Shown here piece by piece: positions 46,594 to 56,703 of a stretch of DNA of 64,000 nucleotides; position 1 is the first letter of the stretch; the number at the start of each line of letters is the position of its first letter. A model generated the notes under the pieces. That model searched no databases. It worked only from the letters and a program-made list of their open reading frames with translations, and was not told the DNA's origin. The stretch covers positions 2,915,450 through 2,979,449 of the forward strand of contig JAIZWK010000001.1 in the NCBI GenBank assembly GCA_021498095.1. The letters are read 5' to 3'. The stretch comes from Candidatus Harpocratesius repetitus (GTDB lineage: Archaea; Asgardarchaeota; Lokiarchaeia; Sigyniarchaeales; Promethearchaeaceae). Both the position numbers and the translations under genes were made by a program.

Positions 46594-47736
46594 TTAATCA
46601 GCTACAGAAATATCTTCACTGGAAGATTCTTTCTTAGTTGTTTCATAGGTCTTCTTGAAAATATAATATTGATCCTTCAAAGTATCTAAAGCCATTAAAA
46701 GGACTTGCTCATTTTGAGATTTTTCACGATATTGTTTTCGAATAGTGTCTACCAGATATTCTGGATAAATTGGTTCGAGTTTAAAGTCACAAGTAAGACA
46801 ATAATATTCATTTCCATTTGTATCTTGAAAAACTGCAATCATTTTATTTTCCCACATGATTTTCAAGACTTGATCCACATCATCTACACCCTTTTTACGA
46901 AGTTTTTCCAAATCATTACGGGTAACAATAGCTTCACGTAGTAGTTTCAGAACTTCATAAGCAGGAGGATTCAAAATAATCTCTTCAATAATCTTAAGAT
47001 TATCTGCTTCACTTGGGATGTAATTTGTAAAGAAATGTCTGACTTCAGTCTTATACATATCTACTAAAGTTTCAGGAAGATGTCTATCTACAGGGTCTTT
47101 CAATAATTGAATTGGTGGGAGCCGAAATATGGCAAGATCTTCGATCAGAAACACCAAATCGGATGAAATTCCCTTTACTGAAACGACTTTAACCATACCA
47201 TTTTTTACCAGTGATGCAATAACATTTTCGGAATCAACCAGACCATCCCGATAAACATCTCGTAACCAAACCGCGAGTTCTGATTTTGGGATAGCCACTT
47301 CTTGGTGTAACCGATTTATTATCAAACGTTTTATCTCATTATTTATGATTGATGCATAACGTTGTTCTTGAGTTAAAGTGGGGTAAACAGATAATCGTTG
47401 GAAATAAGTCGGCAAAATTTGTTCTAAATTTGGAGTTCCAATATTAGTTAGAATCTGCCGAGATATTTCTATCATCCCTTCTTCAAATGAATCAGGATCT
47501 TCAGTCGTTAACAATAAAAGAATCACATATATAGAAGATTCAGGACCAGTATAATAAGAAGCAAGGTTAATTGGTCCTGCTGTTAGTGAAACCATACCTG
47601 CTTCTCCAGTAAACTCATGTTGCGAATATAATTGCATCATGGTTTTTTCTTCTAAATTGATTCCTTCGGGATATGTTGCAACGATTTCAACACCTGTTCG
47701 TTCATCCCAATGCATGATAACCATTCCACTTGGCAT
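46594..47736 (-). CDS. Longin-like protein with winged-helix domains
   Basis: The 380-residue protein has an N-terminal alpha/beta part (about 1-105; MVIMHWDERTGVEIVATYP, then SLTAGPINLASYYTGPESSIYVILLLL) that looks like a longin fold. Two or three winged-helix-like segments follow (about 130-330), and then a helical, charged tail. It begins immediately after the stop codon of the giant surface-protein gene (TAAATG). Its AAGGAGGAGG ribosome binding site lies within that gene's last codons, so the two are translationally coupled. A cytosolic signalling partner for the giant protein is a reasonable inference. Confidence 0.65.
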   Translation of the reverse strand: MPSGMVIMHWDERTGVEIVATYPEGINLEEKTMMQLYSQHEFTGEAGMVSLTAGPINLASYYTGPESSIYVILLLLTTEDPDSFEEGMIEISRQILTNIGTPNLEQILPTYFQRLSVYPTLTQEQRYASIINNEIKRLIINRLHQEVAIPKSELAVWLRDVYRDGLVDSENVIASLVKNGMVKVVSVKGISSDLVFLIEDLAIFRLPPIQLLKDPVDRHLPETLVDMYKTEVRHFFTNYIPSEADNLKIIEEIILNPPAYEVLKLLREAIVTRNDLEKLRKKGVDDVDQVLKIMWENKMIAVFQDTNGNEYYCLTCDFKLEPIYPEYLVDTIRKQYREKSQNEQVLLMALDTLKDQYYIFKKTYETTKKESSSEDISVAD

Positions 47737-50700
47737 TTAAAATCCTCCTCCTTGTTTTTGGTCTTCAGAACCAATTTTAGATTCCATTTTGACAGCTTTT
47801 GGACCTTTTAAGTCTAAAATATCTTCTAAATCTAGATCAAGGAATTTCCAAGCATTTCCATACTTATCAGCAAGAAGTTCGTGATAACTACGCATAATTG
47901 GGTCATCACTTATTGTTGCATTTTTACTTATTTCCTTCATAGTCTGATCGATCTTCTTAATTGTTTCAGGAATTCTAAGATATCGAATATACTTTGTGCT
48001 ACCAACAATAGCAATTGCAATTAAAGCTACACTTCCACCAATATATACGAATATTTTCGGAATATGAGTACCTGCAATTACATATTCTGGAGGTGTTATT
48101 GAAATTGTGATAGTGTAGGGATTAATTGAATAGTTTGCTTTCTGGATGTAAATTGTTGCAGAGTCAGTAATAGCAGAAATCAATGCATTATATTCATCAG
48201 TATCAGTTTTAATAATATATTCATATACTCCAGGCTGTTTCTCTTCAAAAGAATATGTTTTTCCTCTATAATTCATAGTAACAGTAGCATTTGTCAATGG
48301 TTGATTATTATTCACTGGATCTGTCAAAGTTAATTGGATGATTATATCTTCACCTTGTGGTTGGGATACTACATTATCTTGTAACTCCGATGGAACTGCC
48401 AATTTTACAGGTTTTGGTTCGATTTGTATTGTGATTGAACCAGCTCGTTCTAGATAATTTGCCTTACCCATATGAATTATCAAAAGGTAAGTACCAATTG
48501 ATCTATTTGCAGTATCGAAATCTAAAAGATAGATTCCATTCCCTAACTCTTGAAGCTGACCGATTTGAGTTTCACCACTAACTTCCCATTCATAATAAGC
48601 TAAATCCGCATTTTCAATTCCATTTCCAATTGCATCTTCATAAGTAATCATGAAAAGATGTTCTGTAGTTACATTTATCTTCAAAGTATTTTGTAAAAAG
48701 ATGGAATTATTAATAGTTGTTTCAATTCGATTGATATCTACATAAATACTTAATGTTTGAGTTGTATATTGTGATTTAGCTGCTTGGATATGAATTGTAT
48801 ATGTTCCAACTCCGAGGAATTGGGTTGAATTGAATGTTATTTCATAATGACCGCTACCTGTATGAATTAAATCTCCAGTAAAATCGGCAATCTGTCCTAC
48901 AGAATATGTAATTAATGCATTTGTAATTGGAATGTCATTTACAAGATCTTCATATAGAATACTAATGGTGAAATTTTCATTCCAAGTCAAGGAATAATCA
49001 ACAGAATAATCACTCGTCATGTTAGTTGTTACAGTTAGAACATTTACTGTAATTAGAACTTCACGAGCACCATAAGTCGATTTAGAGGCAGAAATAATAA
49101 ATGTATAAGTGCCAGTTTGTTCTAAAAGTGTACTTGAAAATTCAATTAGATAAATCCCAGATCCTTGGCCGATTAAGTTCCCAGTAAAACTAGAATCATC
49201 TGTAAGAGTATAAGTAACAGAAGCATTATTTATTGCTACAGGGTTATTCAAATTTGTAACATTCATATATTGAACCTGAAGTATAATATTTTGTGTCCAA
49301 TAGAGTGTGATTTCTTCATTTGAAGCATTAAGTTGAGTTGGAATTAAACCAATATCAACAATTATGCTTAATTGTTTCGTTTCATATTGATTCTTCGTTG
49401 CAGTGACCAAAAATGTAAAAGTCCCTTGTCCAAAATCGTCAGCATTCAATGTAATATTGTACCAACCACTCCCAGTATGAGAAATTACTCCTGTATCAGA
49501 AAAACCATTTGGTCCTGTAACTTCATATGAGACAGTTGCATCAGATGTAATTGGTATAGGAGTTCCTGTTTCATTGTTTTGATAAAGTAAAGCGAGAGTA
49601 AAGGAATTACCTAATTGAACTACGATTGATTCATCTACTGCAGTTAATGAAGTCGGGATAGTTGCAACTTCGACTGTAATAGTTAAGTTACGTGTTAAAT
49701 AATGGTTTTTCTGAGCAATAATGTTATATACATATGTTCCTTTCTCTGGTAAATCTTCAGATGGATTAAAGGATTTTAAATAAACTCCATCGCTTAAATG
49801 TGTTAAAAATCCAGAACTTGTATATCCATTAGGACCAATTACAGTGTACGTAATTGTTCCATCAGTTATTGGAACAGTACTTGCTCCATGAGTATCTTCA
49901 AATGTACAATTTAATATATAATCATTTTCCCAAGCAACTGAAATCAATGTGCTTTCTGGTGTCAATCTTGTGGTGATTTGTTTTACATTTACAATAATGG
50001 AAATTCGCTGAGTTTCATATTCAGATTTACTTGCTTCAATTTGGATAGTATAAGATCCTGTGGTTCCAAACATAGTTGAGCTGAAATCTTTTGAGTAATA
50101 TCCGTTGCTTTGGAAATCTAAGGTACCTACAAGACTATCCATTCCAGAAACACTATAAGATACAGATGCATCTGTTGAGATCGGGATTGGATTTTGCGAA
50201 TCGGAAACATCTTCATATGTGACTCCTAGAGTGAAAAGCTCTCCCCAATATATATCAATGGTTGTTGCATCAGGAGTTAAACTAGTTTGTACAATTGCTA
50301 TGTCAACAGAAATTGTGAGAACTTGAGTTTCATATTGATTTTTTGTAGCAGTGACTACAAAAGTATATGTTCCCGCTTCAGGAAAAGTATGATTCTCTGC
50401 ACTATATGTTATATTATAATCACCATTTCCTGTGTGGGATAACTGAGTATGATTTTCATAACCATTTGGTCCTGTAAAATCAACAGATACATTTCCATCT
50501 GTAATAGCTACAGCCGCACCTCTAATATCCATAAATGTTGTTGAGATTGTAAAACTTTCTCCCCATGTTATTGCAATATTAGATTCTGGAGTAGTAAACT
50601 CTGTAGGAACAATTGATATATCAACAGTTATCCATACTTGACTTGTTTTGTAAAATTCCTTTTCTGCTAAAATTTGGAAATTATATTCACCTGCTTGTCC

Positions 50701-53700
50701 GAAATCAGTACTATTTAAGGTAATGCTGTAAATTCCAGGAGTTGCAGTTTCAGTCAATGGATGCGGTGTAAAAGTTGGATCTCCGAAAATATAATAATAG
50801 ACATCGGCCCCACTTATTGCATAATTATTTACAACATCTGTATAATTTATTGTAAATGTAAAGTTCTCTTCCCAATAAAGTTCTATAGGATCAATGTAAT
50901 CTGCACTGTTAATTGAAGTGTTTATCTCTTTAATAATTAAATCAAATGAAAGCGTCTGAGAACTATAATTCACATGACTAACATCAAAATTTATTTGATA
51001 TTGTCCCAAACTTGCTACTTTAGATGTGTTTATTGAGAAGGTATAGTTTGTATATCCACCACCACTTACTTCACTCATAGCTTGATTTGAATCATAATCC
51101 CAATCAATGGTTGCGGTGGCGCTGCCGACATCTGCAGAATTTGCTTGGTAAACTAAAGTGACAGAGACTTGAGTACCATAATAAACTTCAAGAGTAGAAC
51201 CTATAAGAGATGATTCAGTATAGACCGCTGCAGTTGTAGCAATGGGATTAATTGTTATTGTTTTTACAAGAGGTGTTGGATCTCCGCCATATCCTGTAGT
51301 CGATGCCCAAACACTCAATTGAAAAACATTACTTGCTTCATCCACCGAAATTCCATCCTTTTCAGGATTGATTTGAATACGATAAATTCCAGTACTTATT
51401 CGAGTAACACTTGCATTATAATAAACTTCTTGTAAGGTTTCTACATTTTCTAAACGAACTCCTACTGAATCAGCATTAAATAATGTAGCTGGATTTGTTT
51501 TATAAGAAACAGATACATTTATGTCAAAGGATAGTGTGCTTGAAAAATCGAAGTTGGTTGGAATCGCTGTGATATTTGTAAGATATGTTTGGTAATCATC
51601 AGGGTATATAGAGACATTAAATGTAACCTCATTATATCCAGCTAAAGTAAAATTATAGGAATCCACAAAACTTCCAGTATCACTAGCATTTTTAAAAGTT
51701 TTTTGACTTCCGCCATAATAAACATAAGCGGTATAGTTTCCCTGTGAAGGTGATCCATCTTTCAACTTATACCAAAAATTGAATCCAAATGAATCTTGAG
51801 CAACACCAAGTTCATCACTTGTTAAATTAACTAATGAAACACCATTTTGAACAATTTCTACCATTGCACCTTCAATATTAACTCCATCAGGATCAACTAC
51901 AGTAATTTTTTGCTGAGCAATAGGGATTTCTACATCTTTTACATAAGTTTCCTGTAATTCCATATAAATTTGACCATATTGAACAATATTTGAATCATTA
52001 TGAGTGCGAATCTTGATATTTAATCCATAAATTGGTTTAACATAATTCCAGAGATAATATTCTTCTGACCAATCTTTGACATTATTTCCAGTAAAATCTT
52101 CAGTGTATGTTTTTAGTAGATTAAATCCACCTTGATTATCTAAACCATAAACATCAACTCTAGAAATATATGAACTAATATTAGAGAGAGAAATATTCCA
52201 CCAATTTATCGATTGGTCACCGATTTGATTAATAGAAGTCCCAGTAGTTCCATTTGCATAAATGAACCATTGATATTCATAATCTCCACCGGTTAAATCA
52301 GTTGGAACACTTGCATTTAGATCATGAGTTGCTTCAGTTAGTGCTTGTTGATCTAAGGAACTATTAAGAATAGGTGTAATTGATGGGTTGTAATTAGTAT
52401 TTTGATAATCAATAGAGAAATTATATTCATTTCCAGGATTTCTATTTAACCAAATTGCAGTCGCTTCACCAGAACCGTCTAAATTATATTCAGCAAGATT
52501 TGAAGTATCACCCCATGTTCCTTCATAAAGTGTTAGATTTCCAAGACTTACGGGGTTATTATCTACATCATGTACTTTGAAATGAATTTGCCAGAGATCT
52601 GAATCAATAATAAATGTTTCCCTAGTATTATTAATTGTAACTGTCCCTGAAAATATTGAATGATTCCCAAATTGATTTTGGATTGAAACATTTAAGTTGT
52701 AGGTTGAAAAATCAAGATCTGCAAATTGTGCTGTTCCATCAGATGAACTTATTAAGATTTCAGAATAATCCCCTGGACCGTTTTTATTATCTAGTATCAC
52801 ACCTAAATTGGAAATTGGATACTTATCAACATCATAAACTTGAATTGTAAGATCTGGTGGCTTAATTTGTGAGGAATAAGTTGAAATTTCAGGTGCAGCT
52901 GCAAGTATACGAGAATCATATGCACCAAAAATATTTGTCATTTGACTAGAATAAACATAATAATTTCCGATATAATATCCTTCTTCAGGACTTTGCCATT
53001 CGGGATTTGTCATATCAGATTGTTCCCAAACTGATATCCGCCCATCATAATATGTACTTGTATCAGGTCCACTATAACAATTAGCAATTATTTCCATCAT
53101 TCCATCGTTGTCTGGATCGCCAAATCTTGGAAATGTGATTCTTGAATACAAAACATCTTCTTTATACCATTCTATTTGTCCTAAATTGATTGAATTATCT
53201 CCCTCAACTTCATAAACTCGAATAGTAGTTGAATTTGTATTCTCACTATTTCCCATTAATACTTCCATATTACCATCATTATCCCAGTCTGCAACATCAG
53301 AAACAATACCATTTGGTGTATTTGTTATAAAATTAGCTTTCCAATCTAGTGCAGTTCCATTCCATTCCCATAAATGAATATAACCATAATAATTTCCACC
53401 TAGTAAAACCTCAATTTTTCCATCAAAGTCAATATCTTCAGCAATTATTGAATAAACATATCTAGGAATATGTCGATCAGTGTTATTACTTGTATAACCA
53501 TACCAATCATAAGAACTCGTAGTAGTATTATATAGAAAATATCCAAATCCATAATTTCCTGCATAATTACCTACTACTATATCCATCCAACCATCATTGT
53601 TAAGATCAACTAAAGATGCATGCATTATTCGATATGGAAGAATTAAGCGATTTTCGATATACATCGTTTTATTTGAGTAAATTCCATAAATTACGATAGA

Positions 53701-54780
53701 ATATTTACTATTTGCATCATAACCATAATCAGGTGCTATGATTTCTGTTTTTCCATCATGATCCATATCCCATGCATAAATATCATAATGAGTACTACCG
53801 TATGTGGTATTTAATCCTTCAAAATAATAACGTGTGTTCCAAATAGATTGCCACTGACCTGTTTCGCTGTTATAATCAACAAATTTAAAATCATCATTTA
53901 TATCATTCATTACTAATTCTACATTGCCATCACCATCAAAATCACCTGCTGCCATATCAAAAAAGTTCTGCAAATAATCATATTGGCGTGGTTCTCCCAT
54001 GGTTAAAGAGAGATCTTCATCCCAAATGGTTAATTCACCATATCCAATATCTGCGCTTTTTCGATAACTACCATAGGCTAAATGATAATTCCCATCACTC
54101 ACTGGGTCAGAATACCAATTGTAGTTAGTTTTCCAAGTTAAAGCTGAGTCAAGAGAATCTTTCGGACCATTTGATACAATATCAAAATAAACCATCAAGG
54201 TTACATTAGTATTTGCTTCCATCATTCCAGGAATTTCAATCCATAATCGACCAGTTGCATTATTCAAAGCATTGAAAACATTTTCTGTGGGAATGAATAA
54301 CGATTTTAAAAGATACTGTTTCGAATCAGAGTAACTTGAGTTTGCAACAATCATAGAACCTGAAGCATCATATTGAATCACTCTGATGGAATTTTCATCA
54401 AATTCCTCCGATGATAAACTTAAATCGCTTAAAATCGAAGTAAAATTAAGATATAAATTAATTGAATAGTTTGTTCTATTATAGAAGGATGAATTTACTT
54501 CTATAGGAAAACGATATGTCCAATCAGTGCTCCACCATTCATAATCTAATCCAGAATCGTAATTTGCAGAACTTGCAGGATTAAATTGGGGTGCTTGGAT
54601 ATCATTTATCGGCGAAAATTCTGATTCATCTGAAAATGTATCTCCATTGAAATAAGTCAAAGGAGAACTCTGAGATGACTCAGAATTAGAAGAAATTGCG
54701 ATATTCACATTCCAAGTTGATAAAGAAAGTAGAAATATCACAATTATACCCGAAATATAACGAGAGTTCTTAGAATTCAT
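47737..54780 (-). CDS. Giant surface protein: signal peptide, beta-propeller, Ig-like repeats, TM, cytoplasmic tail
   Basis: The protein is about 2,347 residues from ATG 54780; GTG 54822 and ATG 54798 are upstream alternatives. A signal peptide (SRYISGIIVIFLLSLS) is followed by a DUF2341-like domain and about six FG-GAP/VCBS-type repeats with calcium loops (DFDGDGNVE, DMDHDGKTE, DLNNDGWMD, DIDFDGKIE, DWDNDGNME, DPDNDGMME) at about 260-600, probably an integrin-like propeller. About ten Ig-like repeats of 105 residues with many N-glycosylation sites come next. A membrane helix near 2255-2275 and a 90-residue charged cytoplasmic tail end the protein. It is co-transcribed with the longin/winged-helix gene. 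An adhesin or receptor role is inferred. Confidence 0.85.
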   Translation of the reverse strand: MNSKNSRYISGIIVIFLLSLSTWNVNIAISSNSESSQSSPLTYFNGDTFSDESEFSPINDIQAPQFNPASSANYDSGLDYEWWSTDWTYRFPIEVNSSFYNRTNYSINLYLNFTSILSDLSLSSEEFDENSIRVIQYDASGSMIVANSSYSDSKQYLLKSLFIPTENVFNALNNATGRLWIEIPGMMEANTNVTLMVYFDIVSNGPKDSLDSALTWKTNYNWYSDPVSDGNYHLAYGSYRKSADIGYGELTIWDEDLSLTMGEPRQYDYLQNFFDMAAGDFDGDGNVELVMNDINDDFKFVDYNSETGQWQSIWNTRYYFEGLNTTYGSTHYDIYAWDMDHDGKTEIIAPDYGYDANSKYSIVIYGIYSNKTMYIENRLILPYRIMHASLVDLNNDGWMDIVVGNYAGNYGFGYFLYNTTTSSYDWYGYTSNNTDRHIPRYVYSIIAEDIDFDGKIEVLLGGNYYGYIHLWEWNGTALDWKANFITNTPNGIVSDVADWDNDGNMEVLMGNSENTNSTTIRVYEVEGDNSINLGQIEWYKEDVLYSRITFPRFGDPDNDGMMEIIANCYSGPDTSTYYDGRISVWEQSDMTNPEWQSPEEGYYIGNYYVYSSQMTNIFGAYDSRILAAAPEISTYSSQIKPPDLTIQVYDVDKYPISNLGVILDNKNGPGDYSEILISSSDGTAQFADLDFSTYNLNVSIQNQFGNHSIFSGTVTINNTRETFIIDSDLWQIHFKVHDVDNNPVSLGNLTLYEGTWGDTSNLAEYNLDGSGEATAIWLNRNPGNEYNFSIDYQNTNYNPSITPILNSSLDQQALTEATHDLNASVPTDLTGGDYEYQWFIYANGTTGTSINQIGDQSINWWNISLSNISSYISRVDVYGLDNQGGFNLLKTYTEDFTGNNVKDWSEEYYLWNYVKPIYGLNIKIRTHNDSNIVQYGQIYMELQETYVKDVEIPIAQQKITVVDPDGVNIEGAMVEIVQNGVSLVNLTSDELGVAQDSFGFNFWYKLKDGSPSQGNYTAYVYYGGSQKTFKNASDTGSFVDSYNFTLAGYNEVTFNVSIYPDDYQTYLTNITAIPTNFDFSSTLSFDINVSVSYKTNPATLFNADSVGVRLENVETLQEVYYNASVTRISTGIYRIQINPEKDGISVDEASNVFQLSVWASTTGYGGDPTPLVKTITINPIATTAAVYTESSLIGSTLEVYYGTQVSVTLVYQANSADVGSATATIDWDYDSNQAMSEVSGGGYTNYTFSINTSKVASLGQYQINFDVSHVNYSSQTLSFDLIIKEINTSINSADYIDPIELYWEENFTFTINYTDVVNNYAISGADVYYYIFGDPTFTPHPLTETATPGIYSITLNSTDFGQAGEYNFQILAEKEFYKTSQVWITVDISIVPTEFTTPESNIAITWGESFTISTTFMDIRGAAVAITDGNVSVDFTGPNGYENHTQLSHTGNGDYNITYSAENHTFPEAGTYTFVVTATKNQYETQVLTISVDIAIVQTSLTPDATTIDIYWGELFTLGVTYEDVSDSQNPIPISTDASVSYSVSGMDSLVGTLDFQSNGYYSKDFSSTMFGTTGSYTIQIEASKSEYETQRISIIVNVKQITTRLTPESTLISVAWENDYILNCTFEDTHGASTVPITDGTITYTVIGPNGYTSSGFLTHLSDGVYLKSFNPSEDLPEKGTYVYNIIAQKNHYLTRNLTITVEVATIPTSLTAVDESIVVQLGNSFTLALLYQNNETGTPIPITSDATVSYEVTGPNGFSDTGVISHTGSGWYNITLNADDFGQGTFTFLVTATKNQYETKQLSIIVDIGLIPTQLNASNEEITLYWTQNIILQVQYMNVTNLNNPVAINNASVTYTLTDDSSFTGNLIGQGSGIYLIEFSSTLLEQTGTYTFIISASKSTYGAREVLITVNVLTVTTNMTSDYSVDYSLTWNENFTISILYEDLVNDIPITNALITYSVGQIADFTGDLIHTGSGHYEITFNSTQFLGVGTYTIHIQAAKSQYTTQTLSIYVDINRIETTINNSIFLQNTLKINVTTEHLFMITYEDAIGNGIENADLAYYEWEVSGETQIGQLQELGNGIYLLDFDTANRSIGTYLLIIHMGKANYLERAGSITIQIEPKPVKLAVPSELQDNVVSQPQGEDIIIQLTLTDPVNNNQPLTNATVTMNYRGKTYSFEEKQPGVYEYIIKTDTDEYNALISAITDSATIYIQKANYSINPYTITISITPPEYVIAGTHIPKIFVYIGGSVALIAIAIVGSTKYIRYLRIPETIKKIDQTMKEISKNATISDDPIMRSYHELLADKYGNAWKFLDLDLEDILDLKGPKAVKMESKIGSEDQKQGGGF

Positions 54781-55034
54781 ATGAAAACCACTTATCATTG
54801 AACTTTTGATTAAATGAATCACATTATTTTGTTGTAAATAATTAAAGAAAAATCAAGTTAAGTAAACCTATAAACATTTGCTGACAATTTAATTGATAAT
54901 ACTATTTTTGAAAAGAAGAAACCATAAAATTTATTAATTTAATTATGAAATCCAGATAATTGCACGATATTTTTAACATAACTATTTAAAATTAGATAAA
55001 AGAACAAAAAAATCTTGATAGAATTTTGGAAATT

Positions 55035-55697
55035 TTAAAAAATAATACTTTGAATTACATAAAGTATATTTAAGTAGAAAATTTTTGTAACCCACCAAAA
55101 GATAATTAATTCAATATAAGCTTCAATTATGCCCATTATTGTATCAGATACAAAATGACACCCCAGCATTATTCGAGAAATGGCAATTAATAAATTCAAA
55201 ATAAAAAATAAAGGAATACTCCAAAAAGGCAACCAAATTAACGCAATTAACCCATATAAAATTGTAGAATGATGACAATGACCAGATGGAAAACTATAAC
55301 CATGTCCTGTACTATCTAAGCGAATAATTGTCTCATTTTGCTTGAAAGGACGGTGTCTTTTAATCAAATTTTTAATTATATAATAAATCACGAAAGATTG
55401 AAAAAATCCGGTGAAAAAAAGAGTAATATAAGTTAAATCCTTAATATATAATCCATAAACACCAAAAAAAAGAAAAACAAAAAGCCAAATTCTTGGATCT
55501 CCCAAAAAGGACAGAATTTGCCAAATCCAACGAATTTTTTGTAAATTTGAATTATGATATAAAAACTCTGTAAGTTTTTTATCTTTACTATCAAAAATAG
55601 GAAACATTTGAGCTATAAAGTCTGATTCTTGATTTCTATTCTGAAATAAAGCAGAATTATTTTTTTCATCTATTGAATTACTTTGTTGTTGAGTCAT
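55035..55697 (-). CDS. PAP2-family membrane phosphatase
   Basis: The 220-residue protein has about five membrane segments and the three PAP2 motifs: KRHRPF near residue 109, SFPSGHCHHS near 132-141, and SRIMLGCHFVSD near 173-184. Family members remove phosphate from lipid phosphates such as phosphatidic acid or polyprenyl diphosphate; which one is unknown. Its start overlaps the end of the nucleotidyltransferase gene by 20 bases, so they form an operon. An ether-lipid or glycan-carrier role would fit but is inference. Confidence 0.88.
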   Translation of the reverse strand: MTQQQSNSIDEKNNSALFQNRNQESDFIAQMFPIFDSKDKKLTEFLYHNSNLQKIRWIWQILSFLGDPRIWLFVFLFFGVYGLYIKDLTYITLFFTGFFQSFVIYYIIKNLIKRHRPFKQNETIIRLDSTGHGYSFPSGHCHHSTILYGLIALIWLPFWSIPLFFILNLLIAISRIMLGCHFVSDTIMGIIEAYIELIIFWWVTKIFYLNILYVIQSIIF

Positions 55698-56598
55698 TTT
55701 TTTTCTCCTGTCTTTTTTGGAGTTTTAAAGCCATAGTATGAAGCTTCATAATTTCAAAAGGAACACGTAAACAGAATCGAACATGAAATCCTGAATAAGT
55801 CTGTCTGCGATAAAAATTAAATAAACTCATATAATGTTTTGAAAAACCATGAGAAGTAAAATAATTGCAGATTTCTGTAAGTTTGGCTGTTTTTTGAAAT
55901 AAATAAAAAAAAGAAGCCCGAAGTGCCCATTTATATGCTTCTAAAATATATTTATTAAATTTCCGATCAAAAGGGATAATCAATATGGCTCCATAAGCTA
56001 AAAAAAGTGTCATTAAAAGAGATTTTAGAATTTGTAGATATGAATATGGAGTTTCATCCATTGATAGATCTAATTGTCCATATAACACAGTTGCACCTTT
56101 TTTCAGCGAATCAAGAACAATCTTATCTGGGGCTAAAAACCTTGAAATAGTTCGATTTACCGAAAGTATTCTTGCAAACTTATCATTCTGCCAATCATCT
56201 TCCCTACAAATGAAATGAGAGCAAAACATTCCTGTTTTTCGCTCTACTACGCGAAGAATTCTCTCAATTAAGTTTTTTGGATATGAAAGATAATTATGTT
56301 TGATTTCTATGGTTTGTAAAATATGATGAATTTTTCTTATCTTTCTAAAGGAGACTTTATTTGAAACAACTAATAATAAATCAACGTCAGAATTATTCGT
56401 GATTGTCCCATAAGAAAGAGAACCAAATAAAACAATTGATTTTATTGAATCTTTACCAAGATAATGTGAAACTGTAGAAACTACTTCAAAAATATATTTT
56501 TGTGCATCCTTTGGTAACTTTAAGATTTTATTATTTTTAGATAAAAGATTGTTTGTTTGTTTAGAAATGCGTGGACTAATCGAATCTATGGGGCTCAC
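55678..56598 (-). CDS. Nucleotidyltransferase (pol beta fold) domain protein
   Basis: The 306-residue protein has a minimal nucleotidyltransferase domain with VLFGSLSYGTITNNSDVDLLLVV near residues 55-78; GS and D-x-D are the nucleotide- and metal-binding residues. The rest is helical and rich in aromatic and basic residues, with a hydrophobic stretch near 190-215 and no known domain. The operon partner is a PAP2 phosphatase (20-base overlap), an unusual pairing. Transfer of a nucleotide to a membrane-linked or RNA substrate cannot be decided from the sequence. Confidence 0.8.
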   Translation of the reverse strand: MSPIDSISPRISKQTNNLLSKNNKILKLPKDAQKYIFEVVSTVSHYLGKDSIKSIVLFGSLSYGTITNNSDVDLLLVVSNKVSFRKIRKIHHILQTIEIKHNYLSYPKNLIERILRVVERKTGMFCSHFICREDDWQNDKFARILSVNRTISRFLAPDKIVLDSLKKGATVLYGQLDLSMDETPYSYLQILKSLLMTLFLAYGAILIIPFDRKFNKYILEAYKWALRASFFYLFQKTAKLTEICNYFTSHGFSKHYMSLFNFYRRQTYSGFHVRFCLRVPFEIMKLHTMALKLQKRQEKKNDSTTK

Positions 56599-56703
56599 TA
56601 TGAAAAATCACACAATTTAAAAGAATATTGAAAATAAAAAAAAGGTTGCTATTATTCACACTACAAAAGAAATATTCTTGAAAATTTAATTAAAAAAAGA
56701 ATA

